Shown here: positions 27,527 through 37,955 of the stretch, piece after piece
Layout: each line of letters starts with the position of its first letter
Numbering within the stretch: position 1 is the first letter of the stretch
DNA from: Varroa destructor
Lineage: Eukaryota > Arthropoda > Arachnida > Mesostigmata > Varroidae
Direction of reading: 5' to 3'
Length of the DNA: 64,000 nt
NCBI RefSeq assembly: GCF_002443255.2
Contig: NW_019211454.1
Span: 7,834,248 to 7,898,247 of the forward strand
Position numbers and translations under genes: made by a program
Notes under the pieces: generated by a model
Seen by the model: only the letters and a program-made list of their open reading frames with translations
Told to the model about the DNA's origin: nothing
The model's database searches: none

Positions 27527-27816
27527 CGTCAAAGGTACTTTTGCGCTTTCCATTGAGATGAACGAACAAGACTTCAAGAGTCAAACCTAACACGCACACA
27601 CTCCTAACTGGTCGATTCTTCAGACCTCCTTCAGGTCGGCCATTGCCGCTCGCTAGCGGGACGTCATTGCACTGTACCACAGCCGTGTGTATATCTGCGT
27701 TCATTTGGTCGTTTGGTTTGTTCAGTATCATATCGGTTACGTGAAGACTGCATCCGGTGATACTTCTGTGCGTCCCTTCGTCACACAGATTTGCCATCAC
27801 ATGTAGGGATGTCGCA
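27527..27816 (-). CDS. Probable internal exon, product unknown
   Basis: On the minus strand an acceptor with a branch-like TAACTAAC ahead of TTCAG enters a frame of 96 open codons. The frame ends exactly at a consensus GTGAGT donor (phase 2 in, phase 1 out, 290 bases). The encoded segment is hydrophilic and mixed in composition, with five Cys, a short hydrophobic stretch near its end (VLGLTLEVLFVHL) and then a basic KRK. It is not recognised as any family. No partner exon was found within several kilobases on either side, so gene extent and direction of reading rest on this exon alone. A chance frame in a GC-richer patch remains possible. Confidence 0.38.
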
Positions 27817-30410
27817 CTGAAGTTAGTTAAACAGGTTATGAGCTAGTGAGAAAATGGAGAATATTGTAACAGTAACTGTTCTCTGAAAAATTACGTGTGA
27901 TAGTGATCTATCTTAGGGCTCGGAAACAGTAAAATAGATGACACTCTTTTTCAACAGCTGAAACGTCATTTGAAATTATAAACACAAATACTTCTTCTAC
28001 CTGTGTGTCCTTGTTGAATATTAGGCCATTGAATCCTTTCTTGTTGAAGCTAAAGCCCTTTAGCCTCGATACTCTCGTGACAACAAATAACTAATGCGTG
28101 TGACAAAATGCGATAGGGCGATGCGATAGATACATAACATGTACCTTCCGTTAACTAGGAAGATCAATGAAAAGCTTCGTCAGCGGTGCTACCAGGTATC
28201 GCGGGCGCGGGACAACCTTTAGTCATTGACGGCTATCGGCTGTTAATAGCAGTTAGGATAGCGGCTCCTACCTTTAACTATAATGGAAAGCGTTTAGTTC
28301 TAGATAGTTCTAAATAAGAAATGTTGAATCATTTCCAGCCGGATCTGTTGCATCGACAACGTACACAATGTGTACTATATACAATCAACACTCCTCTCTA
28401 CCTTTAAAATAGCAAAGCTTACTATCAGTCATAGAAGCATAACGATATCTTTCAGAACAGAATATAAAACACTCGTCATAATAAGCTGCGACCATATCTT
28501 GCACGTCTAATCTCTATTTTTTTTTTTGCCCATTTTACAATTGGTGTCACGCGAAATTCGTTGGAGATCTATGCAAACTTAAAAAAAAAATGTAAAAACA
28601 ATGCCAATAGAAAAAATTGTAAATGCCTCAACTTAGAAGTTCAGCCAGTGGTATAGGAAGCACGCTTTCGAATGCAGGAACCTTGTAGAATATCACCCCT
28701 AGTAAAAGAACCTCTTTAGCATATTCATCTGCATTAACCTTTTCAATTAACTCGGCGAACTGTCAAAACGTCTAACTTGTAGAACGATAATTATTGAAAA
28801 TATAGGTTGGCGCAAAATTTCCGTCATAAAATTCAGAGTGATGAGTAGAGGGGGTACCTGCTCAAAAACTATTTATCAGCTTAAAAGGTTTTACATTAAG
28901 GAAACATTAGGGAAAATGCAAAGGGTCTTCTATCTACAGACTGTGATTGATATAATTTATTTCAATTAGCGTGGTAAATAGCTATTCGTATTGATGTTTG
29001 CGGTCATCTATATTAGATAAATTCGATCGTATCTGCACTGTGAAATGATACAGCATCCCCGGACATAGTTACGAAGCTTCTTGTCGGCGTCGATAGTAGC
29101 AGAGTAAACAGTTAACAGTTTTTCAGAGGTAAAGAAAGCCTAAAAAAAGAAATAGCGGCGGTACAAAACACGTCTATTCTGGTTAGTTGCTAATCCCTTT
29201 GGTAGTTACTAACCCCCCACTTTTGATTTGAAGTGTATATATAGGGTAACACAGAAGCGTATCGACCGTTCAAAAAAGTTACTTGACACTTTGGACGTTT
29301 TAACCTTACTTTTCCTGTAAACTTTGATGCACTACTCTGCCCTTTGAACCAATGTAGAGCGAAGATTTTGAACTGTTAACAGGCTTTTCGCGCCACCCAG
29401 TATACTACATGTCAACTGACAACATGTTCGACACATACCATCGAGCAAATAACATGGAAACTAGCCCAACAGCGGGCCCTTCTGGATACCCACATTTAAT
29501 CGACCCAGCAGGATTCGCAGGGCAACGGCTACCCTGCCTCCTACTGAACACGCACAGTACATCTCGCGGTTGACATGTTGCTATTAAAAAAAGATAAATG
29601 TAATTTTTTTCTCAGTGTTTTTTTTGGGACAGGCAAGGGGGCGCCTATGTTTGCCACACGAGAGACAAAGCATGTTAAATGCGGTACGTGTGAAAATGCG
29701 TAACAGAACGGCGCTCTTATAGTATCTGGTAGATATGTTGGATCGATTCAAACGCAAGATGCAAAACGTAACGTGCTTCGGGTGAAGACGGATTCGAGTA
29801 AACCAATGAAACTAATGCGCCTTATATATATATGAAAGCATTGTTTAGTTTTGTAAAATATTTATTGTTATCGACTGCGACCATTGAAACGGATTCGAGC
29901 TTAACGAACTCTGAGTAGATTTGCTGAAACAACAATGACAAACGAGCATGAAATGATCACATCATTGTACTTATGCAGGGTGTTTAAAGATTCGAGCTCG
30001 ATTCTCCATTTAGCTCAGGGAACAGCCGTTTTTGTTGCTAGGTCTACGAAACGCTAGTCTTTTCGTGGACCTATCAAGCTTTTCTGTTAGAAAAATGAAA
30101 ACTTTAGAAAAAATGAATCACAAAAAAAACACTTGGGAAATATGCGAAACACAGACGAACCATATATAGTTTTTGTTTAACACGGGGTAAACATTGACCA
30201 TCTCACTAGGTGTGCTCAACCCTACTAGGGGCAAACACGTTACCGCTGAACGATCGCGGTCACCGCAAAAATAAGTTAGCTGCAATTGAAGCAATGTGTA
30301 CAACCGTATATTCGAAATATATAGGTCTTCGTTCAATCCAAAAGAAGGTGAGCTAGCTGTCAAGTAATATAACATGTACGAAATGTATGCAAGTTCTCGA
30401 AGCCTTTCGA

Positions 30411-30464
30411 AGTATATTGTTGTACGTGGTGTCTTTGCCAAGATGCCACGTACAACAATATACT
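30411..30464. repeat. Near-perfect 54-base foldback
   Basis: AGTATATTGTTGTACGTGG (30411-30429) is the exact reverse complement of 30446-30464. Inside it two G-U pairs and a further four base pairs close a four-base loop, giving a 25-bp stem without a bulge. So clean an arm match suggests a recent palindromic insertion or a small hairpin RNA. It is shorter than a typical animal pre-miRNA. Confidence 0.9.
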
Positions 30465-33065
30465 ATAAAGCAACAATATGGCCTGAAGAAATTCCGGCCC
30501 CCTAATGACCTAATCTTGGCCGGCTAGCATCACGATTTTCTTTGGCTGGAGAGAACGTGAACAAGATAAATGGATCGTCAACAATAATAATAAACTCCAT
30601 GCTAGTTGCTCGTTTCGAAACGTTCTGATGAGACACTCTAGCTATAGGTATATAGAAATCCGTATAATTGGCATAATTTGGTCCGCATAGTGATTCTTGT
30701 TTAAGTTAAACAAGATATTTTGCTTTTACATCTCATGCTATGTATTGACCCTAATATATAGGCATTTATTACATGTTTGATAGGTACGCTAGAGAGGCCT
30801 AGCGCTTTATTCCGTTTGCTGTTTATGATTGATGACCGTTGCCTCTGATTATTGTATGCAGCTACCCCTGGTAACAATGACGTCTTACTCAGTAAAGAAA
30901 ATTTAACTCTGAGGCGCGATCAGGATCACGTAGATTGGTAATCCGTTTGATACAGCTAACTCAGACTATAAACTTCCAGTTCCCAGTGACTCCCAGAAAA
31001 CGAACTAAGTGCGTTTGTACGATCTTTCTATACCTTTGATTATTTTTGGGTAGGACTCCACATGGCAGAACATACGTGTTCGTTGACCTTTAAACACACT
31101 GATGAATGACGTGGGAAATTATATAGAATTTAGAATGTTTAGGTATCGAGCAATTAAGACTTAGACTATTAGCTAGATTTATTGAAAGTTTTAAAATGGT
31201 AGTCCTCACAAAATGCAGCCTAATGATTCGCTCGACCTAGAATTTTCGCTTAGCTATCCACAACCTCTAGCAGTCATTGAACTATAACAGTGACTCCTTG
31301 TGACCCGCTTTACCGAGACAAGCGTCACTGCCTCAACTTTCGCCCCGATGATGGACGAGAGCCAGCCACCAAGCGTCTGTCAAGCAACGGTCTCTATTTT
31401 ACGTTATAATTTTTATTATTTTATAATGCATACAAAATGCGCATTAGGCTAGAGTAACTCACTGAAAGCATTAGTCGCCTATAAGCTAGACAAGCATGCA
31501 GGATGTTTTACGCAGATCTTATCTTAAGGGATGCTTAAGGGACACGGTAACGCATGTCTATAGGACCAACGCCGCCCGTACCTTACAGTTTCTGTAGTAG
31601 TGTCCAACGAGAAGTAAAAGGCGGACGTTGCAAAGCACCTCAAACGTATTAGGGTTGGCGAAAAACTATGTTATATGGAGCCACTCTTGCTTACTTGCGC
31701 TTTCCGCACCCTATGTTAATTTTACCGATATATCGAGGAACCCAGAATCTATGGGCTACAGACATCCGTAAAGAGCTGGTCTACAGCTGACACTCATGTT
31801 ATTACCAGTTGTACTAGTAAACGTTCATAAGCTATCGTTATCCGCATATTCCTCGAAGCTGACAAAAGCTTCTGAACTGCAAAAACCGTTCAGACACAGA
31901 CATTTTGACGCGCACTACCAATTTACAAAGGAGCCTTGACTGCTTTCGGGAGAGGAAGTTTTTTGCCACACGGCCAATGTCAATCCACGAAAACACTCCA
32001 ATAAAAAATAAACGCGTTAATATATATATACTGTCTACGAGATCAGTACACGGATGCTCAAGGGTCAGCTTAATGGGATCACTTTAAAAGACTGAACTAT
32101 AAATCTGAGTACTGGCACATCCCACTTCCTTTAAGCAACCCGTAGTACTCATGAATGAAGATCAACACTGACATTCTCACGCACATCTGTTAATCTTACG
32201 AAAGGCACTGAGGAAGACTACTGCAGATGAAATTCTACTATCGCCACTGATATGATTAAGTTGTTTGGAACTGAGTCGGCAGAGTGACGATGTCGTGCAG
32301 TTACATCGATTAGAGCAGTTATGTCGCATGTTGGTAAACACGAGCGGAACTACTGCGGTATTTATAACTTGGTGCATTGAAGGTATACGTTAAGAGCTTA
32401 AGTTTGTGTTTAATTCAGGAAGCACCATTTTGTAGTCAGCTCTTACCTGCCTCCCATCTACGACAGACGACGCACTACCGCTGGTATGCTTCGATCGGTC
32501 GGCCTGTTTGTTTAGTTCACTACTTCAAAATTAAAAAAAAAATTATTTTTTTTTATCGGCAAAAGGGTTGCACTTTTGGCCTATCTCGTACGGGATTCAT
32601 TTACGGGTATCAACGAGTGAGTACGCTTATCGGAATTAACTACTCAATGAGTACAGATTACGTTCTCACACGCTTAATAATCACGAACCTGCGACGTCGG
32701 AACCTACCGGACGCAAATAACAGCGACAACATAAAGTGTCATCCCTGAATGAGGAAAAGATATTCATGGTACATGGTAGCCGCACGACCGCAAAGCGAAG
32801 TTAACGGGAATTAGTGCGCTGCAGAGGACCAGGCCGATCAGACCAATGCCTTGGGGTACCTCAGGCCGCTTTTAAAATAAGCATATAGTAAGTAAACATT
32901 TATTCAACTATATTATTTTTCATTTGTGCGCATACATTCGTATGCAACATACTGTTGATTGTAAATACTGGACTAGACCACATTGCATGAACTGTAATCC
33001 ATCATATGTAATAATATTGAAAAAAATACGTCACGATTGTGCCTATCTCTATGCGATAATTCTCG

Positions 33066-33066
<1 letters not shown>

Positions 33067-33096
<30 letters not shown>
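33067..33096. repeat. (TA)15 microsatellite
   Basis: Fifteen uninterrupted TA units, followed by GATATA. Confidence 0.95.
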
Positions 33097-33098
<2 letters not shown>

Positions 33099-34033
33099 TA
33101 TACTAACTATTTTTAGTTGACACGTATAGGAAATTCTATGAGAACGATTAGGCACAATAATTAATGTGAGATAATTAATGTGGATCGATATTAAATTAAC
33201 TGTTTCCTATGTAATGCAACAAACGATGTCTAAACATACACAATATCTTGCATGTTTGGGAGAAACAAATACACAATCTAGGGTGGGCACAAGGGCGTAA
33301 TAGACCATAATAAATCTCAATCAGCCCGTTTGAAGAACAGCGGAACTTCAAGGTAAAACTGCTGATCGTTCTTATGTTTCGCACGATGTTATTCTATTTT
33401 TTCGGTAACTAAGAGTAAGACGGTGTTGTAGGACGAGCTGTGTCCGTTGACAAGATCATATGGTAGTACGTCTCTGTTGGTAAATAGCGAGCGGGTCGTA
33501 AAATTCCAAAGAAATACTATAAAGTTATCCGATGCGTATAATGAAACCATCCGTCCCCATTTATAAAGTATACATCATATATCTAAACTATTAAGGATAA
33601 TCTCGGCTTTTAAGGAAAAGTCGCGTCAAGCCATCGTGAGCATTCTTTAGTCAGACATTTCCCTGCCGAACGTTCTTTCTGGTAAACGTTCGTATGCCAA
33701 AGGCACTAGATAAAGTTTGGACAGTTCTGTGTAGATTGGTCAAGTACATAAACGCCCGAAGGGCCATTTGTTGGATCGACACCAAGGCTAATTAGGAATT
33801 AGAGATTTAATATAGATGCTAATGAACAGCATATGCTTCAAAATCGAAAAAACTTTTGAAGGTCTTACTTCAGACTAACACGCACGGTAGGTCAAGACAA
33901 CTTCACTATGCTTAAATCGCTACTGATTTTACTATTTATGAATAATGTTAAACTAGAATTTACCGAATTAATTTTTATTGTTAAGTGGAACCACGATTGA
34001 TTTTACAAATAAAATATATAATTGACACGCTTG

Positions 34034-34039
34034 TTTATT
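34034..34039 (-). promoter_or_regulatory. Poly(A) signal AATAAA for the 34156-34542 exon
   Basis: AATAAA on the minus strand lies about 117 bases past the TGA at 34156-34158. A second copy lies further downstream at 33974-33979. Confidence 0.45.
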
Positions 34040-34155
34040 ATATCACAAAATAGAATATATAGCAAAAGATCGACGGCTGAGTTTGTTGTATTACCAACGC
34101 GTCTTCATGACTTCCCGCACGTGGGCAATAACAATCTCTTAAGATCGCTATTCGT

Positions 34156-34542
34156 TCAAAGCATCGTTCTAATTATTACTGTTAGGATGCTGGTTGTTAT
34201 GAGGGCACAGGTACTCCATGATGGCAAGAGCATTAGTCCCCCTGAAAACTTGGCATCCGTCGAGTTAGCTGCGTTTCGTTGCGTGGGAATGGGTGCGGAC
34301 GTTGTCAGTAGACTCGTAACCGGCTGGAAGGTTGATATTAAACCTCGACCCTCAGCTAGCAAAGGCGGTTTGGTATTCGAGTTCGCCGTCGGCATAGTGA
34401 CGATCGAATCTTTAGCGGTTGTAGGTTGTGTGTCTTCTACTGAGTCCGAGATGCTGGCACTTGTATGAATATCGTAGTTCACCCAGGGCACTTCAATTTC
34501 GTGGGCTACGGTATCAGCGATTTCACCTCCCATGCCGAAGTC
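34156..34542 (-). CDS. 3' exon of a Ser/Thr-rich surface protein with GPI-type tail
   Basis: A pyrimidine-rich acceptor (CTTCCCTTTCGCTATAG) opens a 128-codon frame in phase 0, ending at TGA. The segment starts with an acidic portion, continues as a Ser/Thr/Pro/Asn-rich stalk with one NST sequon, and closes with a hydrophobic C-terminus (STCALITTSILTVIIRTML). Composition, phase-0 entry and C-terminal anchor match the second exon of the gene at 19023-21493, though direct similarity is slight. A signal-peptide exon should lie upstream on the minus strand, and I could not find a convincing one. A 148-codon frame lies antisense on the plus strand (34022-34468). I prefer the minus reading because of the acceptor, anchor and AATAAA. 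Likely a cell-surface protein, function unknown. Confidence 0.55.
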   Translation of the reverse strand, partial: DFGMGGEIADTVAHEIEVPWVNYDIHTSASISDSVEDTQPTTAKDSIVTMPTANSNTKPPLLAEGRGLISTFQPVTSLLTTSAPIPTQRNAANSTDAKFSGGLMLLPSWSTCALITTSILTVIIRTML

Positions 34543-34873
34543 CTATAGCGAAAGGGAAGCAATTGTAGCAACACTAAACAGGGTGAAATGAATTGATTGC
34601 AGTAATTAGCTAATATGTGTGAGGCCTAATTTATATGCTTATTCTAAAAATAGAATTTCATAGAAAACTTCATGGAAAAAATTTAACTTTCTCAACCGAA
34701 TTCAATGCATTATAACTTTATTTGGTTTTACATAGTACCATATGCAACATGCTAGTAGTTCTCCCTGCACCAAACGCTTACGTTTATAGGAGCCGTCTTA
34801 TTCGTATTCAGACATACTACAGATATACACGCAAATGTACAACACAGCTTTTCCTGTTTTTTCAAAACGAATC

Positions 34874-34906
<33 letters not shown>
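34874..34906. repeat. (AT)n microsatellite, one interruption
   Basis: TA/AT repeats broken once by a C at 34881. Confidence 0.95.
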
Positions 34907-34907
<1 letters not shown>

Positions 34908-35951
34908 AGTGTCAAAGGTAAGAAGTGAACGACCGTCCCAGTGTTGATTATATAACGAAAACAGATTTAACGTTACTGTTAATTATCACATGTTCCCTAA
35001 CGCAAAAATACATTGTATATTGTTTTTCAAAGATCAGACCTCTAATAGCAGAGATGCATGGATTACTATCGCCCGTGCTCTTAATCTACTGCACTTTCAC
35101 CCACTGAGACTAGACCCCTAAATGGGCAGGTATTGATACATTATGCTAATCAGCGTATCATAGCTTTCGTTCGGAGGTGTTTCGAGCAAGATTAGTACAG
35201 CCCTGATAGCTCATCCGACTTAGGCCTTCGTCTCCTTTCTACCAGGCAATGTCTTCACCATTTGTTCAACTGAACTTCTATTTAAATCAATCAAAGCCTA
35301 ACGATTTATTCAAATAAGCAGGCGGTATCGCTTAGGCATCGCCATTGTCCACTTGTGTCACTCGAAAGCCTCTATTTGTCTAGCTATTCGTGCAACACAC
35401 GATGTTTCAACTGTGCTGGAAATGGGTGATTTTTTTTAAAGCGGAGCACGTAGCCTTTGATAAAGTTGATTAGGTTAGAAACCGGCCATAGACGGATATA
35501 CTTCGTGCTATGCTGGGAGCCACCCGTCTAACTGAATGCCAGTAGCAATGACGGTATCAGACGTAGAGCAGGCAACCCTTATTTTAGAGATGTATCGGCT
35601 TGAATGGTAAGAATCACCTATCCGTTTCAATAACAAATATCTTTCAGGATAAACATCTACAAGTTATGTTTTTATGAAGCACAGATTCACACGTTTAATG
35701 ATAATACTAAACAAAGAAGGAGAAGACCATAGAATGAAGTCACTTTCGATCAAAATATTAGTGAACTAAATGACGTAAATATGCTTCTGAAACAATCAAA
35801 AATCGTAGGAATAAATAGAAAACAACTGGGGGCTAAGCCCAGCCAATTCTCCTCGCACCCCCACAATAAGCAACATCTCATCAAACGTATTTAGTATTAT
35901 TATTATTATCTATAAATCAACATATCGTGCATTACTGCTCATCTTATCGAT

Positions 35952-36060
35952 GTAACAGGGGCCAGTCGTCAACAAAGAAGATTAGACGACTGCCCCGTTA
36001 TGTAGCTGCTATAGACTTCGTACCAGAAGAGCTACATCAACACGGGATTTTGCCCGTGTT
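35952..36060. ncRNA. Cluster of three adjacent hairpins, possible structured RNA
   Basis: Hairpin 1 pairs 35952-35970 with 35985-36000 (16 bp, two single-base bulges). Hairpin 2 pairs ATGTAGCT (36000-36007) with AGCTACAT (36030-36037), with a further inner stem. Hairpin 3 pairs AACACGGG (36039-36046) with CCCGTGTT (36053-36060). The boundaries abut, and bases at the 1/2 and 2/3 junctions could belong to either neighbour. No known RNA family is recognised, and strand is undetermined. Confidence 0.3.
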
Positions 36061-37572
36061 TATACACTGAACTACCGTATGAAACACGAACATATATGTT
36101 ATTGTACGAAAATACTGTTTTCGGTAAAGCTTTTCGCTATCGTTCTAGTTGAGCCTGAGTTATTAATGGGATTATGCCATTATGGCAGGATCGCTACATA
36201 TTAATTGATTGATGAACGATCGCATAAATGTGAAGAAAATGATGACCAAAGCAGCACCGATCAAGCCAAACGATTCCATTAAAGTTTCATTTAGCTATTG
36301 GCGTAATGGCGGACAAAAAATCCACTATTACACATTGTCATATAGGAAGCTAGACGAACCAGCCGCGATTTCCTAATACGAGGTAGTTGAATGCCACCTA
36401 ATCTCAGCTTGGCTAAAGCCTACTGAAGAATTCATGCAAAACGACAGCACCCGCACGCCTCTATGCGTACATAGCCTACCCTACGATGTGTTGACCGCAT
36501 TGCTTTAACGCGTTTACAAATAGTACGTCGTCTTCCCAAGCGATAGGTGAACATATAAATGGGCTTTTTCGTTAAGGCAATTCGTCCAGTATTTGTGTGC
36601 CGTCTATGAGATTTAATGCAGATATTTCAGCTGGTCTATTTCGATCAGAGACTTAGTATATGCACAGGACTAAAGGAAACACGAAACATAAATGAGCAGT
36701 CAGACCAATATTCGACTGTATCCCTAAAATACATAGTTCTCTCCGTGAAATTACTGTAATATAAACAAGCGCAACAATAGGTCTCATCAAATAGGCCCTG
36801 TTAGAGAACCAAACGAAAAATAACTAATATTATGGGGTTTGTCTATTAGTTCGTATATGTTTATTACTCATCATCTGCGCAAAACTGTATCCGTATCATT
36901 CTAGTCGGCCTATGAAGGGGCCTAATTTTTTTTCGATTCGTATTTTGGACCCAAAAAGGCAGCTCACTGTTTTGTCATTACGAAAAGCAAAAACTATTAT
37001 TTCTAAATAAAATGCTCCACGTATCGAATGTTTTTTGTTAGTATTTTTTGTGGCGCACCGAAGTTTTTTATTTCATTGATGAACAGGGACCAGAAGAGCT
37101 CTATTTAGCTTAGTGAGGCAAGCAAGTTAACATTCAGTTCGGTATTAGGTGTCCTGATAGGCGATTTTTACATATACACAAGCTAAAATTCGAAATATCC
37201 GCGAGGATCACCGCTGTACCCAGCTTCGACCAGGACCGACTTGGCACCTTCCTGCATAATCGTATAATTGCATTGACTATTTATCATCTCTGTCAAGAAT
37301 GGGCGTTCGCAACTCGGGTTAAAAAACCTTATAAACCACTTCTAAAATACCCCTCTTACGCCACAGTAGAAAAATGAGAAATTCGACGAGAGTTTTTCAT
37401 CGATACACGTAGCGAGCTCTGCGCTCAAGAGATCTGTTGCCCTTGTCTTTTCGTTACACGCGGTTACTTCTTTGGCTGGTGTGGCCAAAAGCAACGCAGA
37501 AAGACCTTGAATAAGGCGTACGACTGCGTAGACAGATTATATTTTAAGTGTGTATGTGACAGAACGAAGAGG

Positions 37573-37955
37573 TCATTGACGAGTTAACGGAGAATCAGCG
37601 TTGGCTTTCGAGGTCTGCAGAATCGTCCAACTCTGCTTATTGTATTTCAATGAGAGATCATCGAATCGAACGTTCGCCGAAGTAGAAATCAACGCGCCTT
37701 GTTCCGGCTCACCTATTTCAAATGTCTTTAACCTGTGAGGGCAGATGCTCATCGGATTAGCACGCATTACATTTGCATCATTTTAGGCAAAAAAGTGCTT
37801 GTTGTCAAGGGGGTCCAGCTGAAACGCTTTGTAGGCGGTAAATCCTGAGAGTTAGATTCGTAGATTATTAGAAATACATTATCCATATATATGCTATTAT
37901 CATCTAATGAAGCCTGCCCTTGAAATTCGGCCACATTTTGTCCTGCTGTTTGCAT
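37573..37955 (-). CDS. Candidate 3' coding segment, two exons with a tiny intron
   Basis: A frame open from before 37955 (possible ATG at 37955; open codons continue about 80 bases further upstream) and a second frame at 37573-37732 can be joined by removing 37733-37770. This 38-base segment starts GTAATG, contains a branch-like CTAAT and ends CCTCACAG. Phases match (2 to 2), and translation then runs to TGA at 37573. Both halves contain a hydrophobic strand ending in a similar pattern (IYMDNVFL and VRFDDLSL), as in the last beta-strand of some extracellular beta-sandwich domains. That is only suggestive. Thirty-eight bases is unusually short for an animal intron, so a frameshift or two unrelated chance frames are real alternatives. 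Product unknown. Confidence 0.3.

Larger units (their letters stand above)
27817..34155. other. Non-coding stretch, no supported gene
   Basis: AT-rich, with short homopolymers, a perfect foldback at 30411-30464, a TATATAT run near 29823, a microsatellite at 33067-33096, and the 3' signal of the 34156 exon. No frame here has acceptable splice or domain support. Confidence 0.5.
34543..37572. other. Intron or intergenic, no supported exon
   Basis: Expected to contain the first intron of the gene whose last exon is 34156-34542. It holds an AT microsatellite and a cluster of three hairpins. No signal-peptide exon followed by a donor was identified. Confidence 0.45.

Noticed and set aside
34022..34468. 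148-codon open frame on the plus strand
   Set aside because: It is antisense to the Ser/Thr-rich exon at 34156-34542, which has an acceptor, a C-terminal anchor and a poly(A) signal. Antisense frames of Ser/Thr-rich exons are often open and hydrophobic-looking.
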